From positions 19,885 to 83,884 of the forward strand of contig WRAH01000010.1 in the NCBI GenBank assembly GCA_009780315.1: a stretch of DNA of 64,000 nucleotides. Direction: 5' to 3'. The notes under the pieces were generated by a model that worked only from the letters and a program-made list of their open reading frames with translations, did not search any database and had not been told where the DNA came from. The position numbers and the translations under genes are program-made. Positions 26,453-35,639 of the stretch are shown one piece after another (within the stretch, counting starts at the first letter, position 1; each line of letters opens with the position of its first letter). Source of the stretch: Defluviitaleaceae bacterium. Lineage in GTDB: Bacteria; Bacillota; Clostridia; Lachnospirales; WQUN01.

Positions 26453-27427
26453 ATGGATTTTATAAGGGAAATTTTAGCCTTTGAGCGGTGGCTCTATACA
26501 AACCATCTGCCGCCAATCTCCCAATTGATTTGGTATAAACTTTTTATGCTTTGCAATGGTGCGGGTTGGCCGGAATGGGTCGTTGTGGAGAATGCTGCAC
26601 TCATGGCACAAATTCACCTTAGCAACAAGGCTTCGTTTATTGGTTATCGTGATAAATTGCTTGAGTGCGAGCTTATCGAATATCAAAAAGGTCGTAAAGG
26701 AAGCCCTAATAGGTACAAAATGTGTTCATTGATAGGAGAAGAAAATAGGTACGAATTAAAACCCCAAATGATACCTAAAACCGCACTCCAAGCAATACCT
26801 GAGTCAATACCCGACGCAAACAGGTACGAATTGGAACCCCAAGCCATACCTGAGACCGTACTCCAAACAGTACCTAAACCAATACCCCAAATAATACCCA
26901 AACCAGCACTCTTATATAAAGATAAATATAAAGAAAACAAAAACCTATTTATCGTTGTTGACGATAACAGCACAGACAGGTACGAATTGGAACCCCAAAT
27001 AATACCTGAAACTGTACCCCAAAATAGTCAAAACTCGGTTACATCTGTAATTGACCAATATGGTGGTGTAATACAGCACGTTCAAGCCCATTATCATAAA
27101 CTCATGGGAAATATGCTTAGTCCAACTGCATACATGGAAATTGCAGATTTCTTAAATTCCGGAGTTGAATCACAGCTTATGTGCCGTGCAATTGATATCA
27201 GTATTGATGCAAATGTGCGGAATTGGGCATATGCAAAAAAAGTTATCAACACGTGCATTTCCCAAGATATATTGACTTTGGTGCAGTATGAAACTCATGA
27301 AGCCAATAGAAAAGCCTTAAAAATGCGAACAAATGGAGGTGTAAACTCATATGCAGGAAATGGCAGCCATTATCAATTCGATAAATCAAACAACCCATAC
27401 CAAAACATTCGCAGTGGAAAGCTGTAA
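26453..27427 (+). CDS. DnaD-like replication initiator with Pro-rich repeat linker
   Basis: 324 residues. The N-terminal winged-helix region (residues ~1-90) includes FERWLYTNHLPPISQLIWYKL. The middle (~98-195) is a run of degenerate repeats around RYELEPQxIPET/IPKP. The C-terminal DnaD-type domain (YHKLMGNMLSPTAYMEIADFL ... NWAYAKKVINTC) matches PF07261-like helicase-loading modules. It overlaps by 77 bp the downstream DnaC-like gene, the usual DnaD-DnaC pairing. Role: primosome assembly on the element. Confidence 0.85.
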   Translation: MDFIREILAFERWLYTNHLPPISQLIWYKLFMLCNGAGWPEWVVVENAALMAQIHLSNKASFIGYRDKLLECELIEYQKGRKGSPNRYKMCSLIGEENRYELKPQMIPKTALQAIPESIPDANRYELEPQAIPETVLQTVPKPIPQIIPKPALLYKDKYKENKNLFIVVDDNSTDRYELEPQIIPETVPQNSQNSVTSVIDQYGGVIQHVQAHYHKLMGNMLSPTAYMEIADFLNSGVESQLMCRAIDISIDANVRNWAYAKKVINTCISQDILTLVQYETHEANRKALKMRTNGGVNSYAGNGSHYQFDKSNNPYQNIRSGKL

Positions 27428-28301
27428 CGCTGACGCTGAATTGCTTGTTGCAAGAATGATAACCATTGGCGCAAAAGCTGACTTTAGTAATGCTATAGGA
27501 CGTTGCCCTAACTGTGACGAACCACTGCAAGCAGATAAAGAAATCTTAGGTGTTATGCGTCGTGTGCCTATTATTTGCAAATGCCGTGTGGAAGCGCAAC
27601 TTCGTGATGCAGAGCGGGATAAAACTGCAGAGCAACAAAGACGGCTAGATAGGTTTCGTGTGTATTCACTCATGGATAAGCAGTTTAGTCATTCTACTTT
27701 TGAAAATTGGGAGCTTAGAGCTGATAACCAAAAGCTATATGATTTTGCAAAGGGATACTGTGAAAATTGGGACACCATGTTTGCAAATAATAGAGGTGTT
27801 TTACTACATGGCAAATCTGGCAATGGAAAGACTTATGCTGCATTTTCAATAGCCAACGAGCTTTATAAAATGGGCAAAGCAGTCCTTGCAATATCCATTT
27901 CACGAATTTTAGAAATTATCAAAGACAGCTACAACAAGCACGGTGATATAGGTGAAATTGAAATACTTAATATTCTTAACGAAGCCAGTTTGCTTATTCT
28001 TGATGACCTTGGCGTGGAGTATAAGACTCCTTGGGTGTATGAGAAGCTTTATAGCATTATAGATATACGTTACCGGGCAAGAAAGCCTGTTATCATTACA
28101 ACCAATCTTTCTCCAGATGAACTGATGCGTAATTTATCCATAATTGATATGAGAAATGGTATTTACGATAACACAGGTAGGATTTATAACCGTATTATTG
28201 AGATGTGTACCATGTTAGAAGCAACAGGAGATAGCTGGCGTATTCAAAAGGCAGAGGATAATCAAGATGCATTGTATCGGGATTTGAAATGGAATGATTA
28301 A
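27351..28301 (+). CDS. DnaC/IstB-like helicase loader ATPase
   Basis: 316 residues with GGAGGTG before ATG. An N-terminal zinc region (CPNCDEPL ... CKCR) precedes an AAA+ domain with Walker A LLHGKSGNGKTYAA (~residue 150), Walker B LLILDDLG (~residue 213) and the sensor region VIITTNLS. The C-terminal RIYNRIIEMC segment fits DnaC. Translation overlaps the upstream DnaD-like gene. Loads a DnaB-type helicase for element replication. Confidence 0.92.
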   Translation: MQEMAAIINSINQTTHTKTFAVESCNADAELLVARMITIGAKADFSNAIGRCPNCDEPLQADKEILGVMRRVPIICKCRVEAQLRDAERDKTAEQQRRLDRFRVYSLMDKQFSHSTFENWELRADNQKLYDFAKGYCENWDTMFANNRGVLLHGKSGNGKTYAAFSIANELYKMGKAVLAISISRILEIIKDSYNKHGDIGEIEILNILNEASLLILDDLGVEYKTPWVYEKLYSIIDIRYRARKPVIITTNLSPDELMRNLSIIDMRNGIYDNTGRIYNRIIEMCTMLEATGDSWRIQKAEDNQDALYRDLKWND

Positions 28302-28426
28302 CCAAAAGTAAAGGAATAAGAAATATGAGTTTTAAACATGCTGAAAGCGTTGATTTATGTATTACTAATGGTTTCTTAGTGATTACAATTGCTGTTGTAG
28401 AATTTTGCAAACTACAACTCAATACT

Positions 28427-28536
28427 ATAATTAAATCATTCGAAATCGGACTTGCCTATCGTGACAAAAAACCTCGAAAACGCTTATCTAGCGTTTTCGA
28501 GGGTCACTCTGTCAAGACCGTTTCTCATTGATTTCA
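28427..28536 (+). repeat. 110-bp hairpin repeat, copy A
   Basis: Nearly identical (a handful of mismatches) to the reverse complement of 48941-49050. The core is a long hairpin, CCTCGAAAACGCT/AGCGTTTTCGAGG (about 28472-28502). It lies after the dnaC-like gene. A small open frame here (28325-28531) ends in the repeat and is not counted as a gene. Confidence 0.85.
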
Positions 28537-28570
28537 TATAGTTGTTATACAAGGTTGTAAGGAGGCTTGA

Positions 28571-30250
28571 ATGAACCGTGAAGAAATTAAGGAATATATC
28601 GCTGCAAAAAAAATAAATGAGCGATATTATGCAACTAGAAAGTTGAAGGCAACAGTCGCTATAAATTTTACCTGTCTTGTTTTATCTGTATTCTCCACAA
28701 TTTTGATACTACCTATACAAGTGATACTACCTATACAATCAGCAGAATACGCTACCCAGTTTGAAAGGATTTTTTCGATTGTAATAATTTTTTTGCCAAG
28801 TATATATGCAGTAATGGGAACGATAGCCCTATTATTTCATCCGAGAGATACTCATGAAATACATGTAATCACATTCATTGCAAATACAGCTAATGCATTT
28901 TCATATTTCTTCTCCACCCTACTACTACTATACTTAGGGCAGAGAGGGGTATTGATTATGTTAGAGTACACTAGCAGTGTTTCTGAATTTGTAGTCGTTA
29001 CAACATCAATTCTTGGTTTAATTGTTATAGCAATTTCGCACTTTTTTAGATATCAACAAGCAAGTATGCTGGGAATACCGCTGAAAGTTACAATGCAGCA
29101 AAATGCACATGAAATAATCGACCTGCTCGTTTTGGTTTTTCTGATTGGCGTTGTTGGGATTATTGTGCCGCCTGCAATAATGTTGTCAAATATGGTTATA
29201 GATTATGGGATACCACTGATAATGATTTCAGTAACTGTAGGTATATGTACTGCATGGAGTCGTTTATTTAATATTTCGCAAATAGAGAGAAAAGGGTTAA
29301 ATTTTTTCTTCTTAATTTTTGTAACTATCCTAGCTTTAGCTTCTGCAATCTTATTTATTTGGTTTTATGTTGATTTGCAGAATGCATCTTTTATGAAGTC
29401 GCTTACAGTGGTAACTATGCTTAGTATTCCAACGCTTATTATTTATAGTTACTTGATTTTTATGATATTTTGTCTCGGATGTGTTATATCACGGAGAATA
29501 TATGACCAAAGACAAATATTTGACAAATATAAAACACCTATGACCGTATGTATTGATGAAACGCTTTATCTTGTAGCCATGAGGCATACTAAAGAAAAGT
29601 GGATACTGATTCCGTGTGAAATTGTTGAGAATCATCTTGGATTCAAAAAAGGTGAATTTATTATAAGAAGCCTAGATGAATTAACAATACAACAGCGTAA
29701 GTATGAAGGTATCATAAAATTAGGCGATAAGATACGTGAAAAATCTATTTTATCAAGCATTATTCAACTAATCATGGGTAAAATTCTAGTCTTGATAGTC
29801 AATGTGGGTTGTTTTTTACCATTGAAATGTATTAAAAAAAGTGGTAACTATCAGCTCTCACATACCTTTCAACGAAGAATACGAAACGGGCATGTTTTCA
29901 TCATGTGGGTAAAGCCATCACGAAATTTTCCGGATAATCCATTTGTAAGTCCTGTAATCTTAAATGAAAATAACAATACAAAAGGTAAGCATATTAGCAT
30001 TGCGAATGGTGTTTCATATTGTGTTTCTGTTAAGTCACAAAAGGAAGGTAGGTTTAAGCGAAAGAAAGTAGTAATAGATGCAGAGGTAAATATAGCCATC
30101 CATCGTATAAAAACAGGTGTATGGATTATGTCGTATCCACTGGTTAATGTTACACCTCCGTATCAAATACACTTTACAGATGCCAAAACGGTATATCGTT
30201 CAGGGTTTTGGATAAACAGCGATATAGATAGGTTAATATCGTTAGAGTGA
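28571..30250 (+). CDS. Large multi-pass membrane protein, paralogue of 30734-31999
   Basis: 559 residues with AAGGAGG upstream. About eight hydrophobic segments occur between residues ~28 and 300. A cytosolic domain follows, with YLVAMRHTKEKWILIPCEIVE ... IIRSLDELTIQQRKY, then another ~180 residues. The same core (ITMRSTESTWIIMPC ... VRSLEGLQ) ends the membrane protein two genes downstream, so the pair are paralogues flanking a DUF4176 gene. Function unknown; DUF4176 context elsewhere is linked to secretion/toxin loci. Confidence 0.7.
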   Translation: MNREEIKEYIAAKKINERYYATRKLKATVAINFTCLVLSVFSTILILPIQVILPIQSAEYATQFERIFSIVIIFLPSIYAVMGTIALLFHPRDTHEIHVITFIANTANAFSYFFSTLLLLYLGQRGVLIMLEYTSSVSEFVVVTTSILGLIVIAISHFFRYQQASMLGIPLKVTMQQNAHEIIDLLVLVFLIGVVGIIVPPAIMLSNMVIDYGIPLIMISVTVGICTAWSRLFNISQIERKGLNFFFLIFVTILALASAILFIWFYVDLQNASFMKSLTVVTMLSIPTLIIYSYLIFMIFCLGCVISRRIYDQRQIFDKYKTPMTVCIDETLYLVAMRHTKEKWILIPCEIVENHLGFKKGEFIIRSLDELTIQQRKYEGIIKLGDKIREKSILSSIIQLIMGKILVLIVNVGCFLPLKCIKKSGNYQLSHTFQRRIRNGHVFIMWVKPSRNFPDNPFVSPVILNENNNTKGKHISIANGVSYCVSVKSQKEGRFKRKKVVIDAEVNIAIHRIKTGVWIMSYPLVNVTPPYQIHFTDAKTVYRSGFWINSDIDRLISLE

Positions 30251-30429
30251 AAAGAAACTGTTACTATAAACAGTTGTAATGCGCACTATTTCAAATTAGA
30301 ACATCTTAATCCAGTAAATATATTTTGTAATGCAAGTGTTGCAATTCTGGAACAATCGGGTGATGAGTGTAAGATTCATCTTAAAGCGTTAGACAATTAT
30401 AAAATTTCAGATAAAGGAGACAAAACAAC

Positions 30430-30702
30430 ATGAACAAAACATTACTACCATTGGGAAGCATCATTATCCCCAAAGAGGGTGAAAAGAAGCTTATGATTAT
30501 AAGTAGGGTAACGCACATAGAAGGTCACGGTATTTTCGACTATACCCTTGGTTTATGGCCCGAAGGATATATTGATGAAGAACAAATTTACTTCCTAAAT
30601 CATGAAGATATTGAAAGAATAGTTCATCAAGGTTACTCGGATGCGGAAGACATGGAGATTGTACTTAAATTGAGTGGGTTGACGGAGGATGATTTCATGT
30701 AA
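30430..30702 (+). CDS. DUF4176-like protein
   Basis: 90 residues. The sequence LPLGSIIIPKEGEKKLMII followed by FDYTLGLWPEGYIDEEQIYFLNHEDI fits the DUF4176 pattern: a short beta protein with a PEG turn and an F/NHEDI motif. AAAGGAG upstream. DUF4176 genes are common in LXG/type VII secretion loci, but no LXG toxin or EssC is visible here. It lies between two paralogous membrane proteins. Confidence 0.7.
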   Translation: MNKTLLPLGSIIIPKEGEKKLMIISRVTHIEGHGIFDYTLGLWPEGYIDEEQIYFLNHEDIERIVHQGYSDAEDMEIVLKLSGLTEDDFM

Positions 30703-30733
30703 ATCATAATATTATAGAATAGGAGTGAACAAA

Positions 30734-31999
30734 ATGAGAATGAGATATGAAAAATCCGAGGAATTTTACTATACTAAATCTCGCCCCTATCTAGGGAAAA
30801 GAAAATTTATTAACAACTATCTACCTTGGATTTTTTACTTAATAGTTTACATGATTAATTTATTTCATATTTTGCCTCAGATAGGGGCACGGATAGGGAT
30901 TATATCGCTCATAACCTTTGGGAGAAACCCACTTTTTATACTGATGATTTTGAGTGGAGCAATAGCCATATGTATGTTCATGTTATTTATTGGTTGGCGA
31001 GTCGATGAGTATAATCATTATGTTTGTAAATATGATTGCACTCCCAGTCGTACTGCATCAATGACTGTGCTAATTGTAATTACGTATTTCGTATTCACTT
31101 TATATGTAGTATACTTGCTCATAGAGGTGGTGGGTATTATTCAGAATTTAAGTGAATTTATGACTATACTGAGTGACAGTACTTTTATTGCAGTTGTGGC
31201 GATGGGGTTTGTCTCTGCATTATATACAAGTTTATTGAGATTGCTTCAAGCTGAAGGTGTTTATAGTATTCATGTAGGTCTGACATATAGCAGACCTATA
31301 GACTACTTTTTGGACTTTATAATTATAAATTTATTGTTAGGTTGTGGTGTAATATTTCCTTTTATATTAAATAATATGGCGGTTGCATTTCCAAACGAGT
31401 TTCCTTGGGATGGTCTGATTGTAAATTTACTCTTAGCAAATGCAGTCACCATAATATATATGCTTTGGAGTATGTGTAAAGAAAGGACAATCGGGTTGAA
31501 AGTGATTTGCTTTATTATAGGTTTTATTGGTGTGGTGCTAACGACTATGTCGGTATTGCATTACACCTTGGGGGAAGATATATCTAATCATCCCATATTA
31601 GAAAATATTTTGTTTATAGCCACTATCATACATGCTTTTTTTATATTTATATTTGCTGTGATGTATACAATAATAAAAGCATTTAGAGGCAAATGGATAA
31701 CAAAGACTCAAACAGCATTGATAACCTATATAAAGAACATAGATGGTGACGATATACCACATTTAATCACTATGAGAAGTACAGAATCAACATGGATTAT
31801 TATGCCATGTCAGCCAATACCTAATGAGAATCAAGTCATTGATAATAAAGAAAATAATCTACTCATTTTTACACTTGCATTTGACCCCAGTAGATATTTA
31901 GTACGTAGCTTAGAAGGGTTACAAGTTGAGGAAATTGTATGCGATAAACTTATACAAAAAAAGGTTAAATACCAGCAGTCGATAGAAAGGAATAAATAA
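30734..31999 (+). CDS. Multi-pass membrane protein, paralogue of 28571-30250
   Basis: 421 residues; ATG 30734 with AGGAG 8 bases upstream. About eight transmembrane segments fill residues ~25-320. The C-terminal domain matches the core of the 559-residue protein two genes upstream (MRSTESTWIIMPC, RSLEGLQVEE) but ends about 190 residues sooner. Same operon direction with DUF4176 between them. Unknown role. Confidence 0.7.
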   Translation: MRMRYEKSEEFYYTKSRPYLGKRKFINNYLPWIFYLIVYMINLFHILPQIGARIGIISLITFGRNPLFILMILSGAIAICMFMLFIGWRVDEYNHYVCKYDCTPSRTASMTVLIVITYFVFTLYVVYLLIEVVGIIQNLSEFMTILSDSTFIAVVAMGFVSALYTSLLRLLQAEGVYSIHVGLTYSRPIDYFLDFIIINLLLGCGVIFPFILNNMAVAFPNEFPWDGLIVNLLLANAVTIIYMLWSMCKERTIGLKVICFIIGFIGVVLTTMSVLHYTLGEDISNHPILENILFIATIIHAFFIFIFAVMYTIIKAFRGKWITKTQTALITYIKNIDGDDIPHLITMRSTESTWIIMPCQPIPNENQVIDNKENNLLIFTLAFDPSRYLVRSLEGLQVEEIVCDKLIQKKVKYQQSIERNK

Positions 32000-32036
32000 T
32001 TCTGAAAAATGATACAATGCAACCTATGATATTGAG

Positions 32037-32162
32037 ATGGTGATAAAAGTAAGCCAATTTACAGAAGAGGATGATTTTTTGGAGCAGGAAGATGGATGGC
32101 ATTGGTTTGAAAACTCAAATCGTGACAATATAGATATGGCTTACACAATACAAATATCATAA
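32037..32162 (+). CDS. Short acidic ORF or gene remnant (41 aa)
   Basis: ATG 32037, sequence MVIKVSQFTEEDDFLEQEDGW, ending at TAA. No good ribosome binding site. Could be the C-terminal remnant of an immunity-type gene after the membrane cluster. Confidence 0.3.
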   Translation: MVIKVSQFTEEDDFLEQEDGWHWFENSNRDNIDMAYTIQIS

Positions 32163-32186
32163 TAGTCGCTCATCTTATATGCTAGG

Positions 32187-32226
32187 AAACAACCCCCGAC
32201 CGAAATCAATTGGTCGGGGGTTGTTT
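32187..32226 (-). terminator. 15-bp terminator hairpin after the RiPP precursor
   Basis: A perfect 15-bp stem (32187-32201 with 32212-32226; AAACAACCCCCGACC/GGTCGGGGGTTGTTT) and 10-nt loop. It lies 25 bases past the precursor stop and probably ends the RiPP operon. The tail T run is weak, so it may also protect the RNA 3' end. Confidence 0.75.
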
Positions 32227-32251
32227 ACGATGAATGTACAAGGATTAACGA

Positions 32252-32407
32252 CTAGTTCCCTATTGCCAATCCACCACTCCATGGGTCTGGACATACACTC
32301 ACATTCAAAGAGGGGCAAACTGTATTGCACACATTTGAGCAAACCGACGGGCAAACCGACTGGGTTTCCATCATGTCACAACACATACCTTGAATTAAAT
32401 AATCCAT
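32252..32407 (-). CDS. Cys-rich RiPP precursor peptide (51 aa), new
   Basis: Frame starts MDYLIQGMCCDMMETQS, then a core with Cys at 19, 23, 27, 31 and 39 (VC-PS-VC-SN-VC-NT-VC spacing, i.e. repeated Cx3C) and tail CPDPWSGGLAIGN. AGGAG lies 8 bases before the ATG. It is encoded just downstream of a SPASM radical-SAM gene on the same strand. The Cx3C periodicity matches SCIFF/ranthipeptide-type precursors, whose Cys form thioethers to the backbone of neighbouring residues. No transporter or protease is adjacent. Short but supported by motif, site and partner. Confidence 0.8.
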   Translation of the reverse strand: MDYLIQGMCCDMMETQSVCPSVCSNVCNTVCPSLNVSVCPDPWSGGLAIGN

Positions 32408-32492
32408 TTGACATTCTCCTTTCTATAGATTTATATAATAGACAAAGTCTATCATTTAATAAAAAAGTAAATTATACTTTTCAATAAGTGCT

Positions 32493-33824
32493 TTAACTAG
32501 AGATAGTTTTTGAACCAGGTTTACTCTTATTAATGCGATGGGCAATTATTTTTTGTGATACGGTGATTAAGTAGCTTTCAAGCTTATATTTGTAAGTGCT
32601 ACAGGTATCTTGATCGTTTACCCTTCTATAAGGGCATCCACCCATACACACAGGCAATAAATTGCAATCAGAACATATTGAATTTTCTGTAGCATCGTGC
32701 AACATATAGTTTAGATGTAACGTATCATTCGCATTCGAGTTTATCAATAGATTTCCTATAGAGGCGTCTATATTACCAATGTCCACCCAGCACTTGTAAA
32801 GGAAACCACTGGCATCAATCACAAACGAGTTGACAGCATCAGCTGTACAGACATTGCTTTTGATACGTGGATATCTAAAGTTATATCCCAGCTCATCAAT
32901 ATATTTACTAAAATAATCAAAATCAACTTCAGAAAAACCGCATATATCAAAACACTTAGAGGCGTCATAGGTATTGTTGTCTGGATTTACCTTTCCGAGA
33001 TAGGGCTTCACTTTATCAAGCAAATTCAATTTTGATAAGAGACTCATAACATCTTCCGCTTGCTTGACATTATATTTATCAACATTCACCCTAATTGAAA
33101 CAGGTGGCAAAATATCTTTACTTTCAAGAAGGTTTCCTAAAATAGTGTCAAATGTGCCAAAACCATCAATGAGTGGTCTACGTTGGTCGTGCATGTCCTT
33201 GTTGCCATCAATGGTTACTTGCATAGATGAAACCTGAAGTTTCTTTAACAGCTCTGCGTTTTCTCTTGTTAAAAGATATCCGTTAGTGATGATGTTGCTA
33301 TTGTATGCAATACCATTTTCTTCGCAAATATCTAAAAACGATTTCGACATCCTCTCTACAATATCCAAAGCCATAAGAGGCTCGCCACCATACCACGCCA
33401 CACTTAAATAAGACAAGGTATTAGCTTGCGATCTAACTAAATCAATGATTTTATCCTGAACTTCTATTGACATATAATTTGGCTTAATTATATCCTCTTC
33501 ATAACAGTATGTGCAACGAAAATTGCAATCTGTTGTCGGTGTGATGGTGAGTCCTAAAGAACGAGTTTGATACCTGCTTTTTAGCATACGTAGTCGTAAA
33601 AGACCTAGTTCATCACATTCGCTATCAACAAGAAATCGACCAACCTTTAGTTGCTCTAAAAATTCTTTGTCTTCAATGTTCTTTCCGCTATCAATAAAAC
33701 AAGTAAAAACTTTATACTTGTCCTTGTCCATCAACGCTAGAGCATTTGAGAATGAATTATATGCAATAATTTTATCACTATCGGCTTCATGCGGAAAAAA
33801 GAAATTGTAATTTGATGCTTTCAT
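32493..33824 (-). CDS. Radical SAM/SPASM RiPP maturase
   Basis: 443 residues. The rSAM cluster motif CNFRCTYC is at C100, C104 and C107, and the GGEP motif is in VAWYGGEPLM. The SPASM domain near the C terminus has Cys at about 384, 387, 393, 397 and 408 (CSDCNLLPVCMGGC). The ~95-residue N-terminal extension before the rSAM core fits a peptide-recognition (RRE-like) role. It likely installs thioether crosslinks in the Cys-rich peptide encoded 85 bases downstream. AAAGGGAG lies before the ATG. Confidence 0.93.
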   Translation of the reverse strand: MKASNYNFFFPHEADSDKIIAYNSFSNALALMDKDKYKVFTCFIDSGKNIEDKEFLEQLKVGRFLVDSECDELGLLRLRMLKSRYQTRSLGLTITPTTDCNFRCTYCYEEDIIKPNYMSIEVQDKIIDLVRSQANTLSYLSVAWYGGEPLMALDIVERMSKSFLDICEENGIAYNSNIITNGYLLTRENAELLKKLQVSSMQVTIDGNKDMHDQRRPLIDGFGTFDTILGNLLESKDILPPVSIRVNVDKYNVKQAEDVMSLLSKLNLLDKVKPYLGKVNPDNNTYDASKCFDICGFSEVDFDYFSKYIDELGYNFRYPRIKSNVCTADAVNSFVIDASGFLYKCWVDIGNIDASIGNLLINSNANDTLHLNYMLHDATENSICSDCNLLPVCMGGCPYRRVNDQDTCSTYKYKLESYLITVSQKIIAHRINKSKPGSKTISS

Positions 33825-33843
33825 ACTCGGCTCCCTTTTTCTT

Positions 33844-33868
33844 ACATTGATTGCTTTGTAGTCAATGT
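33844..33868. promoter_or_regulatory. Inverted repeat upstream of the radical-SAM gene
   Basis: ACATTGA...TCAATGT 7-bp arms around an 11-nt spacer. It lies 20 bases before the maturase start and next to a minus-strand TATAAT-like sequence. A likely operator for the RiPP operon. Confidence 0.45.
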
Positions 33869-34068
33869 ATGTTATTATACAATCTATATATTACTAATGA
33901 AAATATAATAACACAAAAATTCACTTTGTTCAATAAATATATTTTCTAAACGTACATGGTTTATATTGGATGGTGTAACTGAATTAATACGAAAAATCCC
34001 TTGAGGGAAAGCACGACAAAAGAGCCTAGCGAGAGAGCAAGGTAATGAAAGTAAGATAGAGATGAGAG

Positions 34069-35325
34069 TTAAGCAACTTGTACCAGATTAAAGCTTAATT
34101 TTTTAGCTTCAGCGGCTAACTTGTGTAGACAAGCGGATTCCTGTTTTAACTTTGCAGCTTCAAGTTTTTCTTCGTTATAAACATCTTGGTTCTTCAAAAG
34201 GTTATAGGTAATAGCGAGTATTTTTCTAGCCAATGCAATAACAGCCTTTTTAGCACCACGCCGCTGTTTGACCTTCCAATAAATTTTGAAAGGTATGAGC
34301 TTCTAACCCAAACAGCCGACCAAGCGCACTCGCAAATTATGCCTTTGATGTAGGGGTTGCCAAAAGTGATTCTTGTACTTTATTTTACCAGCACTCGTAT
34401 TGTCACCTGGAACAACACCAGCCTAAGAGCAAAAATGTTCTGCCGTAGGAAATTTACTCATGTCAGATCCTATTTCGCCAACAATGGCGGTGGCAGAAGT
34501 TAATCCAATGCCCGAGATTGTGCTAAGACGCTCAATATCATCATTCCATTTGGCGGACAATTCGCTAATGGATTCTTCAATAGTTTCAAGATGTGTGAGT
34601 AAGCCGTCTAGCAAGGTGATTTGCAGTTGTAAAAAGTACCGCTGTTTTTCAGTAAGTTTACCATTTATGGCTCGCTTAATATCAGCTTTCTTTTCTTTTG
34701 ATATGCGACGTGTTTCATTGTCTACATCATGGGGTAAAAGCTTGCCATTTTTAATAAGGACGCTAATGCGATTTCTGCCCGAAACACCAAATACGTCAGA
34801 AAGGAATGATGACAGCTTGAACCCTGCTTGCTGGAGTGTTTTCTCAATACGGTTTTTCTGCGTATTTATGTCCTGTACAACATTCTTGCGGTATCTGGTT
34901 AATTGTCTTAATTCCCGAACATCTTGGGGTGGTATGAAACTTCCAGCCAAAAGACCCGCATGCAAAAGACCTGCAATCCACTTTGCACCTTTCATATCTG
35001 TCTTTTTGCCAGGGACGTTGCGCATATGGCGGACATTGGTGACTAAGATATTCATTTCGTCACCACAAGCATCTTCAATAGCTTCATAAATGGGATGCCT
35101 GTATATGCCTGTGCTTTCCATTGCTACATTGGTACAGTTTTCTGATTCAAGCCGCTCTCTAAGTTTTACTAGTTCATCAGGAAAAGTGCCGAAAACTCGT
35201 ATTTCCTTTTCAACATCAGCACTAGATTGTTTTGATTCTGATGTTGTGCAAGTTTTAAGAATACACGCGACAACAGAATCCTTGTGGACATCCATTCCAC
35301 AGCAGTTGTGTAAGATTGTTTGCAT
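34069..35325 (-). pseudogene. IS110-family transposase, frameshifted
   Basis: N-terminal DEDD/RuvC-like domain (NCCGMDVHKDSVVACIL) and C-terminal Transposase_20 region (STISGIGLTSATAIVGEIGSDMSKFPTAEHF). The frame breaks near 34423. The rest continues in other frames (AGVVPGDNTSAGK ... IYWKVKQRRGAKKAVIALARKIL ... LAAEAKKLSFNLVQVA) to TAA at 34069. Start taken at MQTILHNC (35325). IS110 elements move by a bridge RNA; this copy is inactive as a protein but marks an insertion beside the RiPP locus. Confidence 0.88.
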
Positions 35326-35530
35326 TTGACGTTCTCTCCACAGTGATATTGCAGAGAATTGACCCGAGGTGTTTCTGAAGCTTAATACTCGTGCTATTCC
35401 TGCATACAAGATACAGGGCGACATTTGGCGGTACTCTAAGGTCATAAGTTTATGTTGGGAGTCGAGGTTATACCTTCATTATTCGTCCAAACTTTGTCTC
35501 TGCTGTTTGTAGTTTATCACTTGTTTGTTG
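35326..35530 (-). other. 5' flank of IS110, candidate bridge-RNA region
   Basis: About 200 bases before the transposase start contain no real gene. In IS110-group elements this position holds the left-end noncoding bridge RNA. The sequence includes possible hairpin arms. Only position supports the idea. Confidence 0.35.
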
Positions 35531-35639
35531 GAACGTTAAGAAGTATTAAAAATTAGTTATGCACCAGACCAATTTTCATGCTTTGATGGTGAAGGTCGCC
35601 TTTAATGGGCGTTAGGAGGAGAAAAGTTAAAGGATGTTG

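Noticed and set aside
28325..28531. 68-residue frame ending in the 110-bp repeat
   Set aside because: Although GGAA precedes ATG, its C-terminal half is merely the translated repeat, shared with an unrelated place at 48941; treated as part of the repeat.
32179..32487. 102-residue plus-strand frame opposite the RiPP precursor
   Set aside because: Its start lies in the terminator hairpin; the opposite strand has the better ribosome binding site and the Cys pattern.
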